Origin: Oerskovia jenensis
GTDB taxonomy: Bacteria > Actinomycetota > Actinomycetes > Actinomycetales > Cellulomonadaceae
Direction: 5' to 3'
Assembly (NCBI RefSeq): GCF_016907235.1
Contig: NZ_JAFBBO010000001.1
Location: forward strand, 310,001-374,000
DNA length: 64,000 bases
Made by a program: the position numbers and the translations under genes. This document shows, in pieces, positions 16,246-23,998 of the stretch. The notes below the pieces were generated by a model, which saw only the letters and a program-made list of their open reading frames with translations, searched no databases and had not been told where the DNA came from. Positions within the stretch are counted from its first letter, which is position 1, and each line of letters begins with the position of its first letter.

Positions 16246-16545
16246 GGAGAGGGCGGGAATCGAACCCGCCCCACGAGGCGCTGGTGCGCCCCGTCGCCGT
16301 CCTTGGCACATGCCTCTCCAGGGGTGCCGCCCGACTGCAGTCCGGGCGACTTGGAACCTCCACGCACACCACGGGTCCCCGTCGTGGCCAGGTTCATGTG
16401 CCTGGCTCGCCGCGCTACCACTGTGGCGCGGTCTCGTGTGCGTCAGCTCGTGCGGGCCGCCGGAGCGGCACCTCATGAGAACGGGTCAGGAGCGGACGGT
16501 GCTCGGGCTGCCCCGAACGACGACCGGCCTCCTGACCGGACGACC
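16246..16545 (-). ncRNA. Candidate structured RNA with a tRNA-like 3' end
   Basis: No gene fits this interval. On the minus strand its 3' part forms a perfect 7-bp acceptor-like helix (16313-16319 with 16246-16252) enclosing a canonical T-arm with loop TTCGATT (16253-16269). The 74-nt length equals a tRNA, but the interior folds as a 7-bp hairpin with an ACCA loop and lacks U8, U33 and a normal D-arm, so it is not a standard tRNA. Further 5' there are a D-arm-like hairpin containing AGTGGTA (about 16411-16432), a 6-bp hairpin around 16387-16406, a strong bulged hairpin near 16327-16348, and a 9-bp outer stem 16484-16492 with 16529-16537. A -10-like TACTGT near 16549 could start a transcript of about 300 nt. 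The 5' boundary is a guess. Confidence 0.45.
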
Positions 16546-16725
16546 ACCACAGTAGCGGGCCGCCCCTGGGCCAGGGCAAGGGGTTTTCTGGGGAGATCCT
16601 GCAGGCGTCGTGCACGCGGCCCGTCGACGCGTCGGACCCGTGCCCGCGCGCCCCACCGCGAGGACACCCGGGGGGTCTCGTGGTGGGCCGGTCGGGCGAC
16701 CGGCCACCCGGACGCCGCGCCGGCC

Positions 16726-17175
16726 TCACCCCCGGCAGTCCGCGCACGTCCCGGACAGTGCGACGTGCGCGGGGGCGAGCACGAAGCGCGCCTCGGTCGC
16801 CAACCAGGACGTCACGGGGTCGAGCAGGTCGCCCGGCAGGTCGATGATGCGCCCGCACGTGTCGCAGATCGCGTGCAGGTGCTCCCGGACCGGTGCGCCG
16901 CGGGCCAGGTGGTAGGCGGTCGCGCCGCCGCCGATGTGGACGTGGGTCACCACGCCCAGGAACGTGAGCCGGTCGACCGTGCGGTACACCGTCGCCCGGT
17001 GGATGCCCGGATGGCGGTCGTGGACCCGCGCGCAGAGGTCGTCGGCGCTCGGGTGCCCCTCGCCGGTCGCGAGGACCTCCAGGACGGCGCGGCGCGCCTC
17101 GGTCACGCGGTGCCCGCCGGCCCGCAGCCGGGCCAGGGCCTCCTCGACGCGCTCGTCGACGGTCTCGTCCGTCAC
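16726..17175 (-). CDS. Fur-family metalloregulator
   Basis: This 149-residue protein has the Fur winged helix (GGHRVTEARRAVLEVL, HPGIHRATVYRTVDRLTFLGVV) and a dimerisation domain with HLHAICDTCG and a C-terminal CADC. The two CxxC pairs form the structural zinc site. Whether it senses Fe, Zn, Mn or peroxide is not decidable. The GTG start overlaps the stop of the upstream GAP-type gene (GTGA at 17172-17175), so the two are coupled. A terminator is not obvious between its stop and 16600. Confidence 0.9.
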   Translation of the reverse strand: MTDETVDERVEEALARLRAGGHRVTEARRAVLEVLATGEGHPSADDLCARVHDRHPGIHRATVYRTVDRLTFLGVVTHVHIGGGATAYHLARGAPVREHLHAICDTCGRIIDLPGDLLDPVTSWLATEARFVLAPAHVALSGTCADCRG

Positions 17176-17840
17176 AGGGCCGCGATCCCGTCGCCGACCA
17201 TCTTGGCCCCGAGGACCAGGAGCAGCACGGCCATGATGACGGCGTTGTTCTGGATCATCCAGGCCTTGAGCTCGTCGAGCAGCCGCGCGGCCCGGGCGCC
17301 CATGGACAGGTAGATCACCACGGGGGCCGCGACGCCGAGGCTCGCCACCACGACGAACACCGCGAGCGCCCCGAGCTGCTCGGACGTCTGGGACGTCGCT
17401 GCGGCGATGGCCGCGGCCCCGGACACCACGAGCAGCAGGTTCTTGGGGTTGACGGCCCCGAGCAGGACCGCGAGGCCGAACGCCTTGACGGGGGTGAACG
17501 CGTCGATCGCGCTCATCCACCTCGGTGTCTGCGGGCTCACGCCCTCGCGCGGACGCCCGCGCCACTGGCTGAACGCGAGGAGCAGCAGCAGGACACCCAG
17601 GACGATCTTGACGACGCTCGCCCACGCGGGCGGCCCGGCCGCGTCGGGCGTGGCCGCCCCGGCCACGAGCAGCACGATCGACCCGAGGGCCGCGATCCCC
17701 ACGATCCACCCCAGCAGGAACGAGAAGCCGTTGGCCTTCGCCTTCTTGCTCACGAGCATCAGCACGACCGCCACGATGGGCATGGGGCTGATGAGGACAC
17801 CTACCGCGATGGGTAGGGACTGCCCGATGGCTGGACCCAC
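17172..17840 (-). CDS. GAP family membrane protein (PF11139-like)
   Basis: This 222-residue protein has six hydrophobic segments and the GAP/Sap pattern: SLPIAVGVLISPMPIVAVVLML near the start and FTPVKAFGLAVLLGAVNPKNLLLVV in the middle. Mycobacterial GAP proteins help export glycopeptidolipids or sulfolipids; other actinobacterial members are uncharacterised and LysE-like. GTG 17840 is preceded by GAGGAGGTGCC, an excellent Shine-Dalgarno, so the 38-residue upstream extension is rejected. It is transcribed with the fur gene that overlaps its stop. Confidence 0.88.
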   Translation of the reverse strand: MGPAIGQSLPIAVGVLISPMPIVAVVLMLVSKKAKANGFSFLLGWIVGIAALGSIVLLVAGAATPDAAGPPAWASVVKIVLGVLLLLLAFSQWRGRPREGVSPQTPRWMSAIDAFTPVKAFGLAVLLGAVNPKNLLLVVSGAAAIAAATSQTSEQLGALAVFVVVASLGVAAPVVIYLSMGARAARLLDELKAWMIQNNAVIMAVLLLVLGAKMVGDGIAAL

Positions 17841-18029
17841 GGCACCTCCTCTCGTCGTGCGGTGGGCACCCGAGCGCCGCACCGCGACCGTCGTCCTGGA
17901 CTCCTGGCCCTCGACCCGGCCGGGACCGGGACGCCGGCACGCCGGACCGGTCACCCCGACCGTAGTGCCGCGCTCCCCGTCCCGCGCGCGAAGACCGGTC
18001 GGGCGGGAGGTGGGCCGCGCCGTCGGGCC

Positions 18030-19820
18030 TCAGGGGCCGGGTGCGCCCACGGGTGCGTCGCCCGCCGTGCCGTCCGTGGCCCCCGGCCCGCCCGCGAGCG
18101 CGGCGGCCAGCGCGCCGTCGACGTCGGGGTAGGTGGGGGGCAGCTCGTCGGGCCCGACGGCGCCGCGCAGCACGTCCCGCACCTGGCCCACGTCGCGGGC
18201 CAGGACGAGGCGCGCACCACCCCGGTCGAGGTCACGGGCCAGGGTCACGAGCATCTCGGCGGCCTCGACGTCGACGAACGGCACGGTCTCGGCGTCCAGG
18301 ACCACGACGCGGGGCGAGGCGTCGGCGGCGAGGCGACGAACGGCCGCTCGCACGGTGTCGGCGTTGGCGAAGAACAGGCCCGACTCGACGCGCACCACGA
18401 GGGCGCCCTCGACGCCCTGGCCCCCGTCCTTGCCTGTGGCCACCCGACGCGCCCTGTCGACCCAGACGCCGTGCGTGTTGCGCACGAGCACGGCCACGTG
18501 CGGGCGCGAGGCCCGGTCCAGGAGCAGGAAGAGGGACAGGACGATCCCGAGCACCAGGCCGGGCAGGGTGTCGAACACCAGGACGCCGACCATGGCCGCG
18601 AGCGCCGCCCAGAAGTCGTGCCGGGCCGCTCCCCCGTACAGCGCCTTGGTGCGCGGGGTCGCGAGGCGGAACAGGCGACGCAGGGCCTTGACGTCGACGA
18701 GCTCGATCACCGCGGCGATGACGACCGCGGCGAGCGTGGCCTCGGGCAGGGACTCGAACACGGGCGTGAGGAACAGCAGCGTCAGGAGGGTCAGCGCCGC
18801 GGCGACGAGCCCCGAGACCTGGCTCCTGGCCCCCGCTCCGCCGTTGACCGCGGTCTTGGACAGGCTGCCGTTGACGACCATCCCGGACGCGAGGCCCGAG
18901 CCGAGGTTCGCGGCGCCCATGCCGACGAGCTCGCGGTCGGGGTCGATGTCGTAGCCCTCGCGCGAGGCGTACGTCTTGGCCGCCCCGAGGGCCTCGGCGA
19001 AGCCCACGAGCATGACGCCCGCGGCCGGGCCGATCAGGTCGGTGTAGGTGTTCCAGTCGATGCCCGTGGGCAGCCCGAGCGCGGGCAGCCCGGCCTGGAT
19101 GGGGCCGACGATCTCGACGCCGTCGTCGTCGAGCCCGAGCAGCAGGACGAGCGCGATCCCGATCCCGACCACGACGAGCGAGCCGGGCACCTGGGGCAAC
19201 CAGCGCCTGATCGCGAGGACCGCCGCGAGGGACCCCAGGCCCAGGACCACGGTCAGGGAGTGCGCGGTGCCGAGCTCGGTGAGGATGGCCCAGAGCTTCT
19301 CGAAGAAGTTCCCCTCGCCCTTGTCGACGCCCAGCAGGGCGGGCACCTGCCCGATGACGATCGTGAGCGCGAGGCCCACGATGAACCCCTTGAGCACGGG
19401 TTCGGAGATGAACGAGGCCAGGAACCCGAGGCGTGCGATGCCCGCCACCAGGCACAGGACGCCGGTCACGAGCGCGACGGCCGTGGTCAGTGCGACGAAG
19501 GCCGCGTCGTCACCGGGCCGGAAGGCCGCGACCACGCTCGCGGACAGGGCCGCGGTCGCGGACATGGGCCCCACGACCAGGTGGCGGGAGCTGCCGAACG
19601 CCGCGTACAGGACCAGCGAGGGCACCGCGGCGTACAGGCCCACGACGGGCGAGACGCCCGCGATGGTCGCGTACGCGAGCGACTCGGGCACGAGCACGGC
19701 CCACACCGTCAGTCCCGCGACGACGTCGCCCCGCAGCCACGCCCCGCGGTACCCCTGCAACGACGCGAACACGAACCAGGGGCGCCGCGCCCTCGTCGGT
19801 GGCCTGGTGCTCGTCGGCAT
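18030..19820 (-). CDS. SulP-family anion transporter with STAS domain
   Basis: This 596-residue protein has about 12-14 membrane segments beginning with the SulP signature (VVAGLTVWAVLVPESLAYATIAGVSP, here in two stretches) and SSRHLVVGPMSA. A cytoplasmic STAS domain occupies the last 130 or so residues (VVVLDAETVPFVDVEAAEMLVTL). SulP proteins move sulfate, bicarbonate or other anions with Na+ or H+; the substrate is open here. No carbonic anhydrase or cys gene is adjacent. Start ATG 19820 follows GAGGCGG. It is divergent from the Ada-type gene. Confidence 0.93.
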   Translation of the reverse strand: MPTSTRPPTRARRPWFVFASLQGYRGAWLRGDVVAGLTVWAVLVPESLAYATIAGVSPVVGLYAAVPSLVLYAAFGSSRHLVVGPMSATAALSASVVAAFRPGDDAAFVALTTAVALVTGVLCLVAGIARLGFLASFISEPVLKGFIVGLALTIVIGQVPALLGVDKGEGNFFEKLWAILTELGTAHSLTVVLGLGSLAAVLAIRRWLPQVPGSLVVVGIGIALVLLLGLDDDGVEIVGPIQAGLPALGLPTGIDWNTYTDLIGPAAGVMLVGFAEALGAAKTYASREGYDIDPDRELVGMGAANLGSGLASGMVVNGSLSKTAVNGGAGARSQVSGLVAAALTLLTLLFLTPVFESLPEATLAAVVIAAVIELVDVKALRRLFRLATPRTKALYGGAARHDFWAALAAMVGVLVFDTLPGLVLGIVLSLFLLLDRASRPHVAVLVRNTHGVWVDRARRVATGKDGGQGVEGALVVRVESGLFFANADTVRAAVRRLAADASPRVVVLDAETVPFVDVEAAEMLVTLARDLDRGGARLVLARDVGQVRDVLRGAVGPDELPPTYPDVDGALAAALAGGPGATDGTAGDAPVGAPGP

Positions 19821-20025
19821 GTGCCCGCCTCTCGCCCGTGCGGCGCCGCGCGCGCCTCACCGGCGAACGTATCCGTGCGGGCGGCGGTCGGCATCAGGAA
19901 GAGCCGCCGGCCCGACGACGGCGCTCCCCCGCGTGCGTCACCGCACGTCGGGCGCCGTCTCACGTCGCGCGGCGCACGGACGTCTACGAGGTGAGCGCAC
20001 CCGCCCGCACCCCAGGAGCACCCTC

Positions 20026-20370
20026 GTGAGCACGACGCCACGCACCCCGACGACCACCGGCCCGGTCGAGGAGAGCCCGCCGGCCGGACCGCCCTCCAGG
20101 CTCTACCGGCTGCTCGGGGCCGACCGTGTCCCGACGCTCAGCCCGGTCCCCGGGACCCTGGGCGGGCACCGGCGCTCCCGGATCTACGGCCGGCTCGACT
20201 GCCCCGGCGCCGCCCGTGCGATCGCTCGCGGGGGCTACGTGACCCAGCGGGTGTTCTTCGCCGACGAGGAGACCGCGATCGCCGCCGGGTACCGGCCGTG
20301 CGCGGTGTGCCTGCGGGAGAGGTACCGGGAGTGGAAGGCCTCCCCGGTGGGCACGGACCCGCCCGGCTGA
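20026..20370 (+). CDS. Ada-type metal-binding domain protein
   Basis: This 114-residue protein consists of an unstructured Thr/Pro-rich N-terminus and one Ada_Zn_binding domain: SRIYGRLDCPGAARAI, VFFADEETAIAAGYRPCAVC. In Ada the first Cys takes methyl groups from DNA phosphotriesters. Here only one early Cys and the CxxC pair are visible, so the four-Cys zinc site looks incomplete, and there is no methyltransferase or AraC domain. It may be a stand-alone DNA- or metal-binding protein. GTG 20026 has AGGAG eight bases upstream. Confidence 0.8.
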   Translation: MSTTPRTPTTTGPVEESPPAGPPSRLYRLLGADRVPTLSPVPGTLGGHRRSRIYGRLDCPGAARAIARGGYVTQRVFFADEETAIAAGYRPCAVCLRERYREWKASPVGTDPPG

Positions 20371-20472
20371 GCACGGCACCGGAGACCGTCGAGGCGCCGT
20401 CCGCGCGCACGAACAGCCGGGTGAAGGCACAGTGGACCCGACCCGTCCTTGCCCGACCACCCGGGAGGTCCC

Positions 20473-21582
20473 GTGCGCGCACGCCGGTTGACCACGCTCC
20501 TCGTCGCGCTCACGGCCCTCGTGCTGACGGTGCCCGTGGGACTGAGCACGAGCGCCCCGGCTCGCGCCTCGGGGGCCGGGGACGTGGCGGGACTCGTGAA
20601 CGGCGCGCGGTCGTCCGCCGGTCTCGCGCCCCTGGCGCACGACCCCGGACTCGCGGGCGTCGCCCAGGCCTGGGCCGAACGGATGGCGGTGAACGGCGCG
20701 ATGAGCCACAACCCGTCGACCGGCGCACAGATCCCTGGCGGGTGGTCCACGTGGGGCGAGAACGTCGCCTGGTCCACCGACCCGTCCCCGGCAGGGCTGC
20801 ACGCGAGCCTCATGGGGTCCTCGGGGCACCGGGCCAACATCCTGTCCTCGGCGTTCACGTCGGTGGGCGTCGGGTACGCGACCGACGCCGCCGGGGGCGC
20901 GTACGTCGCCCAGGTGTTCGCGGCCTACCCCGGCGCGGCTCCGGCTGCTCCCGCGCAGGCACCGGCCGCGGCAGCTCCCGGCCGGTCGACCCGTTCGCCC
21001 GACACCTCGGACACTCCGGGCGCACCGGACGCGACGGGCAGGTCGGCCGCCGGGCGGCCACGTTCCCCCGTCGGCCTCGTGCTCGGTGCGTCGGGCCCCG
21101 AGGTCCTGGCCCTCCAGGAACGCCTGCGCCTCCACGGCCAGGACGTCGCCGTCGACGGCGCGTACGGGCCTGCGACCGCCGCCTCGGTCGTCGCGTTCCA
21201 GGGCGCACGGGGTCTGGCGACGGACGGCGTCGTGGGACCGGCGACGACGGCAGCGCTCGCCCTCGACCCGCCGCCCGCCCCGGCACCAGCACCCGCGGCT
21301 CCCGCGGCCTCTGACAGCACCGCCGGGGCTCCCGGGACCGACCCGGCGAAGAACGCGACCGACACGCGAGCCGCGGCTGCGCGGGAGACGGGGGCGACGC
21401 CGTCGGGCCCTGCGACGCCCACCGCGAGCCCGACCCCGCCGGGCGCGGGCGCGACGCCCGACGTCCCGGCCTACGGCTGGGTGATCGCGGCCCTCGCGGT
21501 CCTGGCTGCGATGTCGCTCAGCGTCGTGGGCGCGCGCCGCCGCTCGGCACAGGTCCGCGGCGCGCGACCTCCGCAGGACTGA
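20473..21582 (+). CDS. Secreted CAP-domain protein with peptidoglycan-binding domain
   Basis: This protein is about 369 residues. A signal peptide (RRLTTLLVALTALVLTVPVG, cleavage near APARASG) precedes a CAP/SCP domain (VNGARSSAGLAPL, WGENVAW, MGSSGHRANIL). After an Ala/Pro linker comes a PG_binding_1 domain (GASGPEVLALQERLRLHG, FQGARGLATDGVVGPAT), then a long Pro/Ala/Thr linker and a C-terminal membrane segment with an Arg-rich tail. It is probably exported and held at the cell surface. GTG 20473 is chosen because GGGAGG lies just upstream and it gives a compact signal peptide; a TTG at 20449 is less likely. Confidence 0.88.
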   Translation: MRARRLTTLLVALTALVLTVPVGLSTSAPARASGAGDVAGLVNGARSSAGLAPLAHDPGLAGVAQAWAERMAVNGAMSHNPSTGAQIPGGWSTWGENVAWSTDPSPAGLHASLMGSSGHRANILSSAFTSVGVGYATDAAGGAYVAQVFAAYPGAAPAAPAQAPAAAAPGRSTRSPDTSDTPGAPDATGRSAAGRPRSPVGLVLGASGPEVLALQERLRLHGQDVAVDGAYGPATAASVVAFQGARGLATDGVVGPATTAALALDPPPAPAPAPAAPAASDSTAGAPGTDPAKNATDTRAAAARETGATPSGPATPTASPTPPGAGATPDVPAYGWVIAALAVLAAMSLSVVGARRRSAQVRGARPPQD

Positions 21583-21600
21583 GCACCGCCCCGAGGGACC

Positions 21601-22929
21601 TCAGATGCCCAGGACCACCTTCGCGACCGAGAAGTAGATGACCAGCCCCAGGGTGTCGACGAACGTCGAGATGAAGGGAGCGGCGACGATCGCCGGGTCG
21701 ATGCCCACGCGGCGCGCGAGGATCGGGATGCTCGACCCGACGGTCGTCGCGAGCACGCACACGCCCACGACCGTGATCGCGAGCACCTGTGCGATCGACA
21801 CGCCCGCGACCCACGCGGCCGGACCGAAGCCGACCGCGGCGAGCACCGTCCCGAGCAGGAGCCCCGTGAGCATCTCGCGCCCCACGACGCGCAGCAGGTC
21901 ACCGCGGCGGATGTCGCCCACGGCCAGAGCACGGACCACGGTCGTCGCGGCCTGCGACCCGGCGTTCCCGCCCGTGCCGATGAGCAGCGGGATGAACAGC
22001 GCGAGCGCCACGACCGCGTCGAGCTCGGCCTCGAAGTAGCTCTGCACCCCGACCGTGAGGCTCGCCGCGACGATCAGCAGCAGGAGCCAGACCACGCGTG
22101 CCCGCACCAGCCCGAGGATCGAGACGGTCAGGTACGGGCGGCGCAGCGGCTCCGAGCCACCCACCCGGGCTGAGTCCTCGTCGTCCTCGGCCTCGAGGAT
22201 GCGCATCGCGTCGTCGACCGTGAGGACCCCGAGGAGGCGGCGCTCGTGGTCGACCACGGGCACCGCGACGTACCCGCCGTCACGCACGACGTTGGCCGCG
22301 TGCTCCTGGTCGTCGGTCGCCTCGACCGTCACGGCCGGGGACATGACGTCCTCGACCGGGGTGTCCGGGTCGCTCACGAGCAGCCGGCGCAGCGACACCA
22401 CCCCCTCGACGACCCGTCCGACACCGAGGACCGGCACGGTGTAGATCGTCTCGACGTCGTCGCCCGCCCGGCGCAGCGCGTCGAGGGCCCCCGCGACGCT
22501 CGTGCCGCGCCGCACCGAGGCCACCCGGGGGGACATGCGCCGGCCCGCGCTGTCCTCGGGGTACCCGAGCAGCGCGGTCGTCAGGGCCCGCTCGTCGGGC
22601 CCCAGGCCGCCCAGGAGACGGGCCGCGACCCCCGCGGGCAGCTCGTCGAGCAGCGACGCCCGGTCGTCGGGGTCGAGGGCCGCGAAGATCTCCGCGGTCG
22701 CCTCGGACCGCAGCGCCTCGACGAGCTCGGCCTGGATCGCCGGGTCGAGGTCCTCGAAGACCTCGACCGCGCGTCCCTTGGGCGGCAGGCGGAACGCGAC
22801 CGCGCGCCGCTGGTCGCCCAGGCGCCCGAGCTCGTCGACGACCTCCTGGGTGTCCATGCTCGCGATGCGGTGCTGCAGGTCCTCCAGGTCGTGGGGTCGC
22901 TCGGTCCGGGGCTCGGAGTGTGCGCGCAT
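21601..22929 (-). CDS. mgtE: Magnesium transporter MgtE
   Basis: This 442-residue protein has the standard MgtE order: an N-domain of helical repeats (about residues 15-130, with LPPKGRAVEVFEDLDPAIQAEL), two CBS motifs (about 135-255, with VEDVMSP and VPVVDHERRLLGVLTVDDA), and five membrane helices with the pore motif IGTGGNAGSQAATTVVRAL. Mg2+ binding to the N and CBS domains closes the channel. It is convergent with the CAP gene, and only 18 bases separate the stops. There is a short gap before the RibD-like gene's 3' end. Confidence 0.95.
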   Translation of the reverse strand: MRAHSEPRTERPHDLEDLQHRIASMDTQEVVDELGRLGDQRRAVAFRLPPKGRAVEVFEDLDPAIQAELVEALRSEATAEIFAALDPDDRASLLDELPAGVAARLLGGLGPDERALTTALLGYPEDSAGRRMSPRVASVRRGTSVAGALDALRRAGDDVETIYTVPVLGVGRVVEGVVSLRRLLVSDPDTPVEDVMSPAVTVEATDDQEHAANVVRDGGYVAVPVVDHERRLLGVLTVDDAMRILEAEDDEDSARVGGSEPLRRPYLTVSILGLVRARVVWLLLLIVAASLTVGVQSYFEAELDAVVALALFIPLLIGTGGNAGSQAATTVVRALAVGDIRRGDLLRVVGREMLTGLLLGTVLAAVGFGPAAWVAGVSIAQVLAITVVGVCVLATTVGSSIPILARRVGIDPAIVAAPFISTFVDTLGLVIYFSVAKVVLGI

Positions 22930-23067
22930 GGCCCCACCTTCTCAGGGCCGCCCGCAGGCGGCCCGGCGGAGGCGGCGCGACGTGACGAGGACCACGGCGC
23001 GCCCCTGAGCCGCACACGCGGACGCACGGACGCGCGGACGCGCGGACACGCCGGCCCGGCCCACGCC

Positions 23068-23628
23068 TCAGCGCGCGACGCGGTACCTCGTGTACACCAC
23101 CCCGCCCGTGAAGCGGCGCTCGTCGAGCAGCTCGAGGTCGAGCCGGACGCCCGCGGGGTAGAAGGACGTCCCGCCCCCCACGAGCACGGGGTGCACGAAG
23201 ACGCGCAGCTCGTCGACGATCCCCGCCGCGAGCGCCTGCGCCGCCAGGGTCGGCCCGCCGATGCCGACCTCGCGCTCGGCGCGGTCGACCAGGGCGCGGG
23301 CGGTGACCGGGTCGAACGACCGCTCGACGCGCGTGCGCGCCACGCCCGGGTCGTCGAGCGTGGTCGAGTACACGACCTTGTCGACGTCACGCCAGATGCG
23401 CGCGTAGTCGCGGATGGCGGGCGACTCGTCGTCGAGCATCGCGGGGTCGTCCCAGACGCGCATGACCTCGTAGACGCGACGCCCCAGGAGGAAGGTCCCG
23501 ACGGGACGCTCGAGGTCGTCGACGAACGTGTGCACCTCCTCGTCGGGGGCGCTCCACTCGAACGAGCCCGAGGCGTCGGCGATGTAGCCGTCGAGGGACA
23601 TGATGCCGGTGCAGGTCAGCAGTGCCAC
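23068..23628 (-). CDS. Dihydrofolate reductase-like (RibD C-terminal family) protein 1
   Basis: This 186-residue protein has the RibD_C/DHFR-like fold: TGIMSLDGYIADASGSFEW, TFLLGRRVYEVMRVWDD, IGIGGPTLAAQALAAGIVDEL-type NADPH motif (here VGIGGPTLAAQAL), and HPVLVGGG. Members reduce small molecules with NADPH; it is not a true folate reductase. GTG 23628 has AGGAG seven bases upstream, which sets the start and leaves the upstream frame non-coding. Its leader contains an array of GC-rich decamers (23641-23700). A second family member lies at 29937-30533. Confidence 0.9.
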   Translation of the reverse strand: MALLTCTGIMSLDGYIADASGSFEWSAPDEEVHTFVDDLERPVGTFLLGRRVYEVMRVWDDPAMLDDESPAIRDYARIWRDVDKVVYSTTLDDPGVARTRVERSFDPVTARALVDRAEREVGIGGPTLAAQALAAGIVDELRVFVHPVLVGGGTSFYPAGVRLDLELLDERRFTGGVVYTRYRVAR

Positions 23629-23640
23629 GGTGCGCTCCTG

Positions 23641-23700
23641 GGGAGTCGGCGGGAGTCGGCGGGGGTCAGCGGGAGCCGGCCGGGGGCGGCCGGGGTCAGC
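23641..23700. repeat. Imperfect decamer array
   Basis: Six consecutive 10-base units resemble GGGAGTCGGC; the first two are identical and the others differ at one to four positions. The array lies in the 5' leader of the RibD-like gene, between its start and the upstream stop codon. Confidence 0.7.
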
Positions 23701-23708
23701 GGCGAAGG

Positions 23709-23933
23709 TCAGCGGGGCTGCGCCCGGCCGGACGGCGAGTGGCCGGACGGGCCGTGGTGCCGGGAACGCAGGTAGCGCGTGAGCCCGACCACCCCCCACG
23801 TCACGGCCAGCACGAACAGCAGGAACGGCAGGACGGGGGCACCGGTCGCGATCAGCACGGCCGCGAGGACGAACGCGCCGAGCGCGAGCCAGAGCACGTT
23901 GCCGACGGGTCTGGGTCCGCTGGGACTGGTCAT
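23709..23933 (-). CDS. Small two-helix membrane protein
   Basis: This 74-residue protein has two hydrophobic segments (about residues 12-30 and 33-50) and a basic, Ser/His/Arg-rich C-terminal tail. GAGGAGGGGACC precedes ATG 23933, a good ribosome site, which supports a real gene despite its size. No family is recognised. It lies in the same direction between hrpB and the RibD-like gene and may be co-transcribed with the latter. Confidence 0.75.
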   Translation of the reverse strand: MTSPSGPRPVGNVLWLALGAFVLAAVLIATGAPVLPFLLFVLAVTWGVVGLTRYLRSRHHGPSGHSPSGRAQPR

Positions 23934-23998
23934 GGTCCCCTCCTCGGGCAGGCGCGCTCCCAGCCTACTCCGGGCGGGCGGGCCTGCCGGGGCCGGGA

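Noticed and set aside
16246-16319. Calling a standard tRNA gene here
   Set aside because: The acceptor helix and T-arm are perfect, but positions 8 and 33 are wrong, no anticodon loop of seven forms, and the D-arm is missing; it is reported as a structured-RNA candidate instead.
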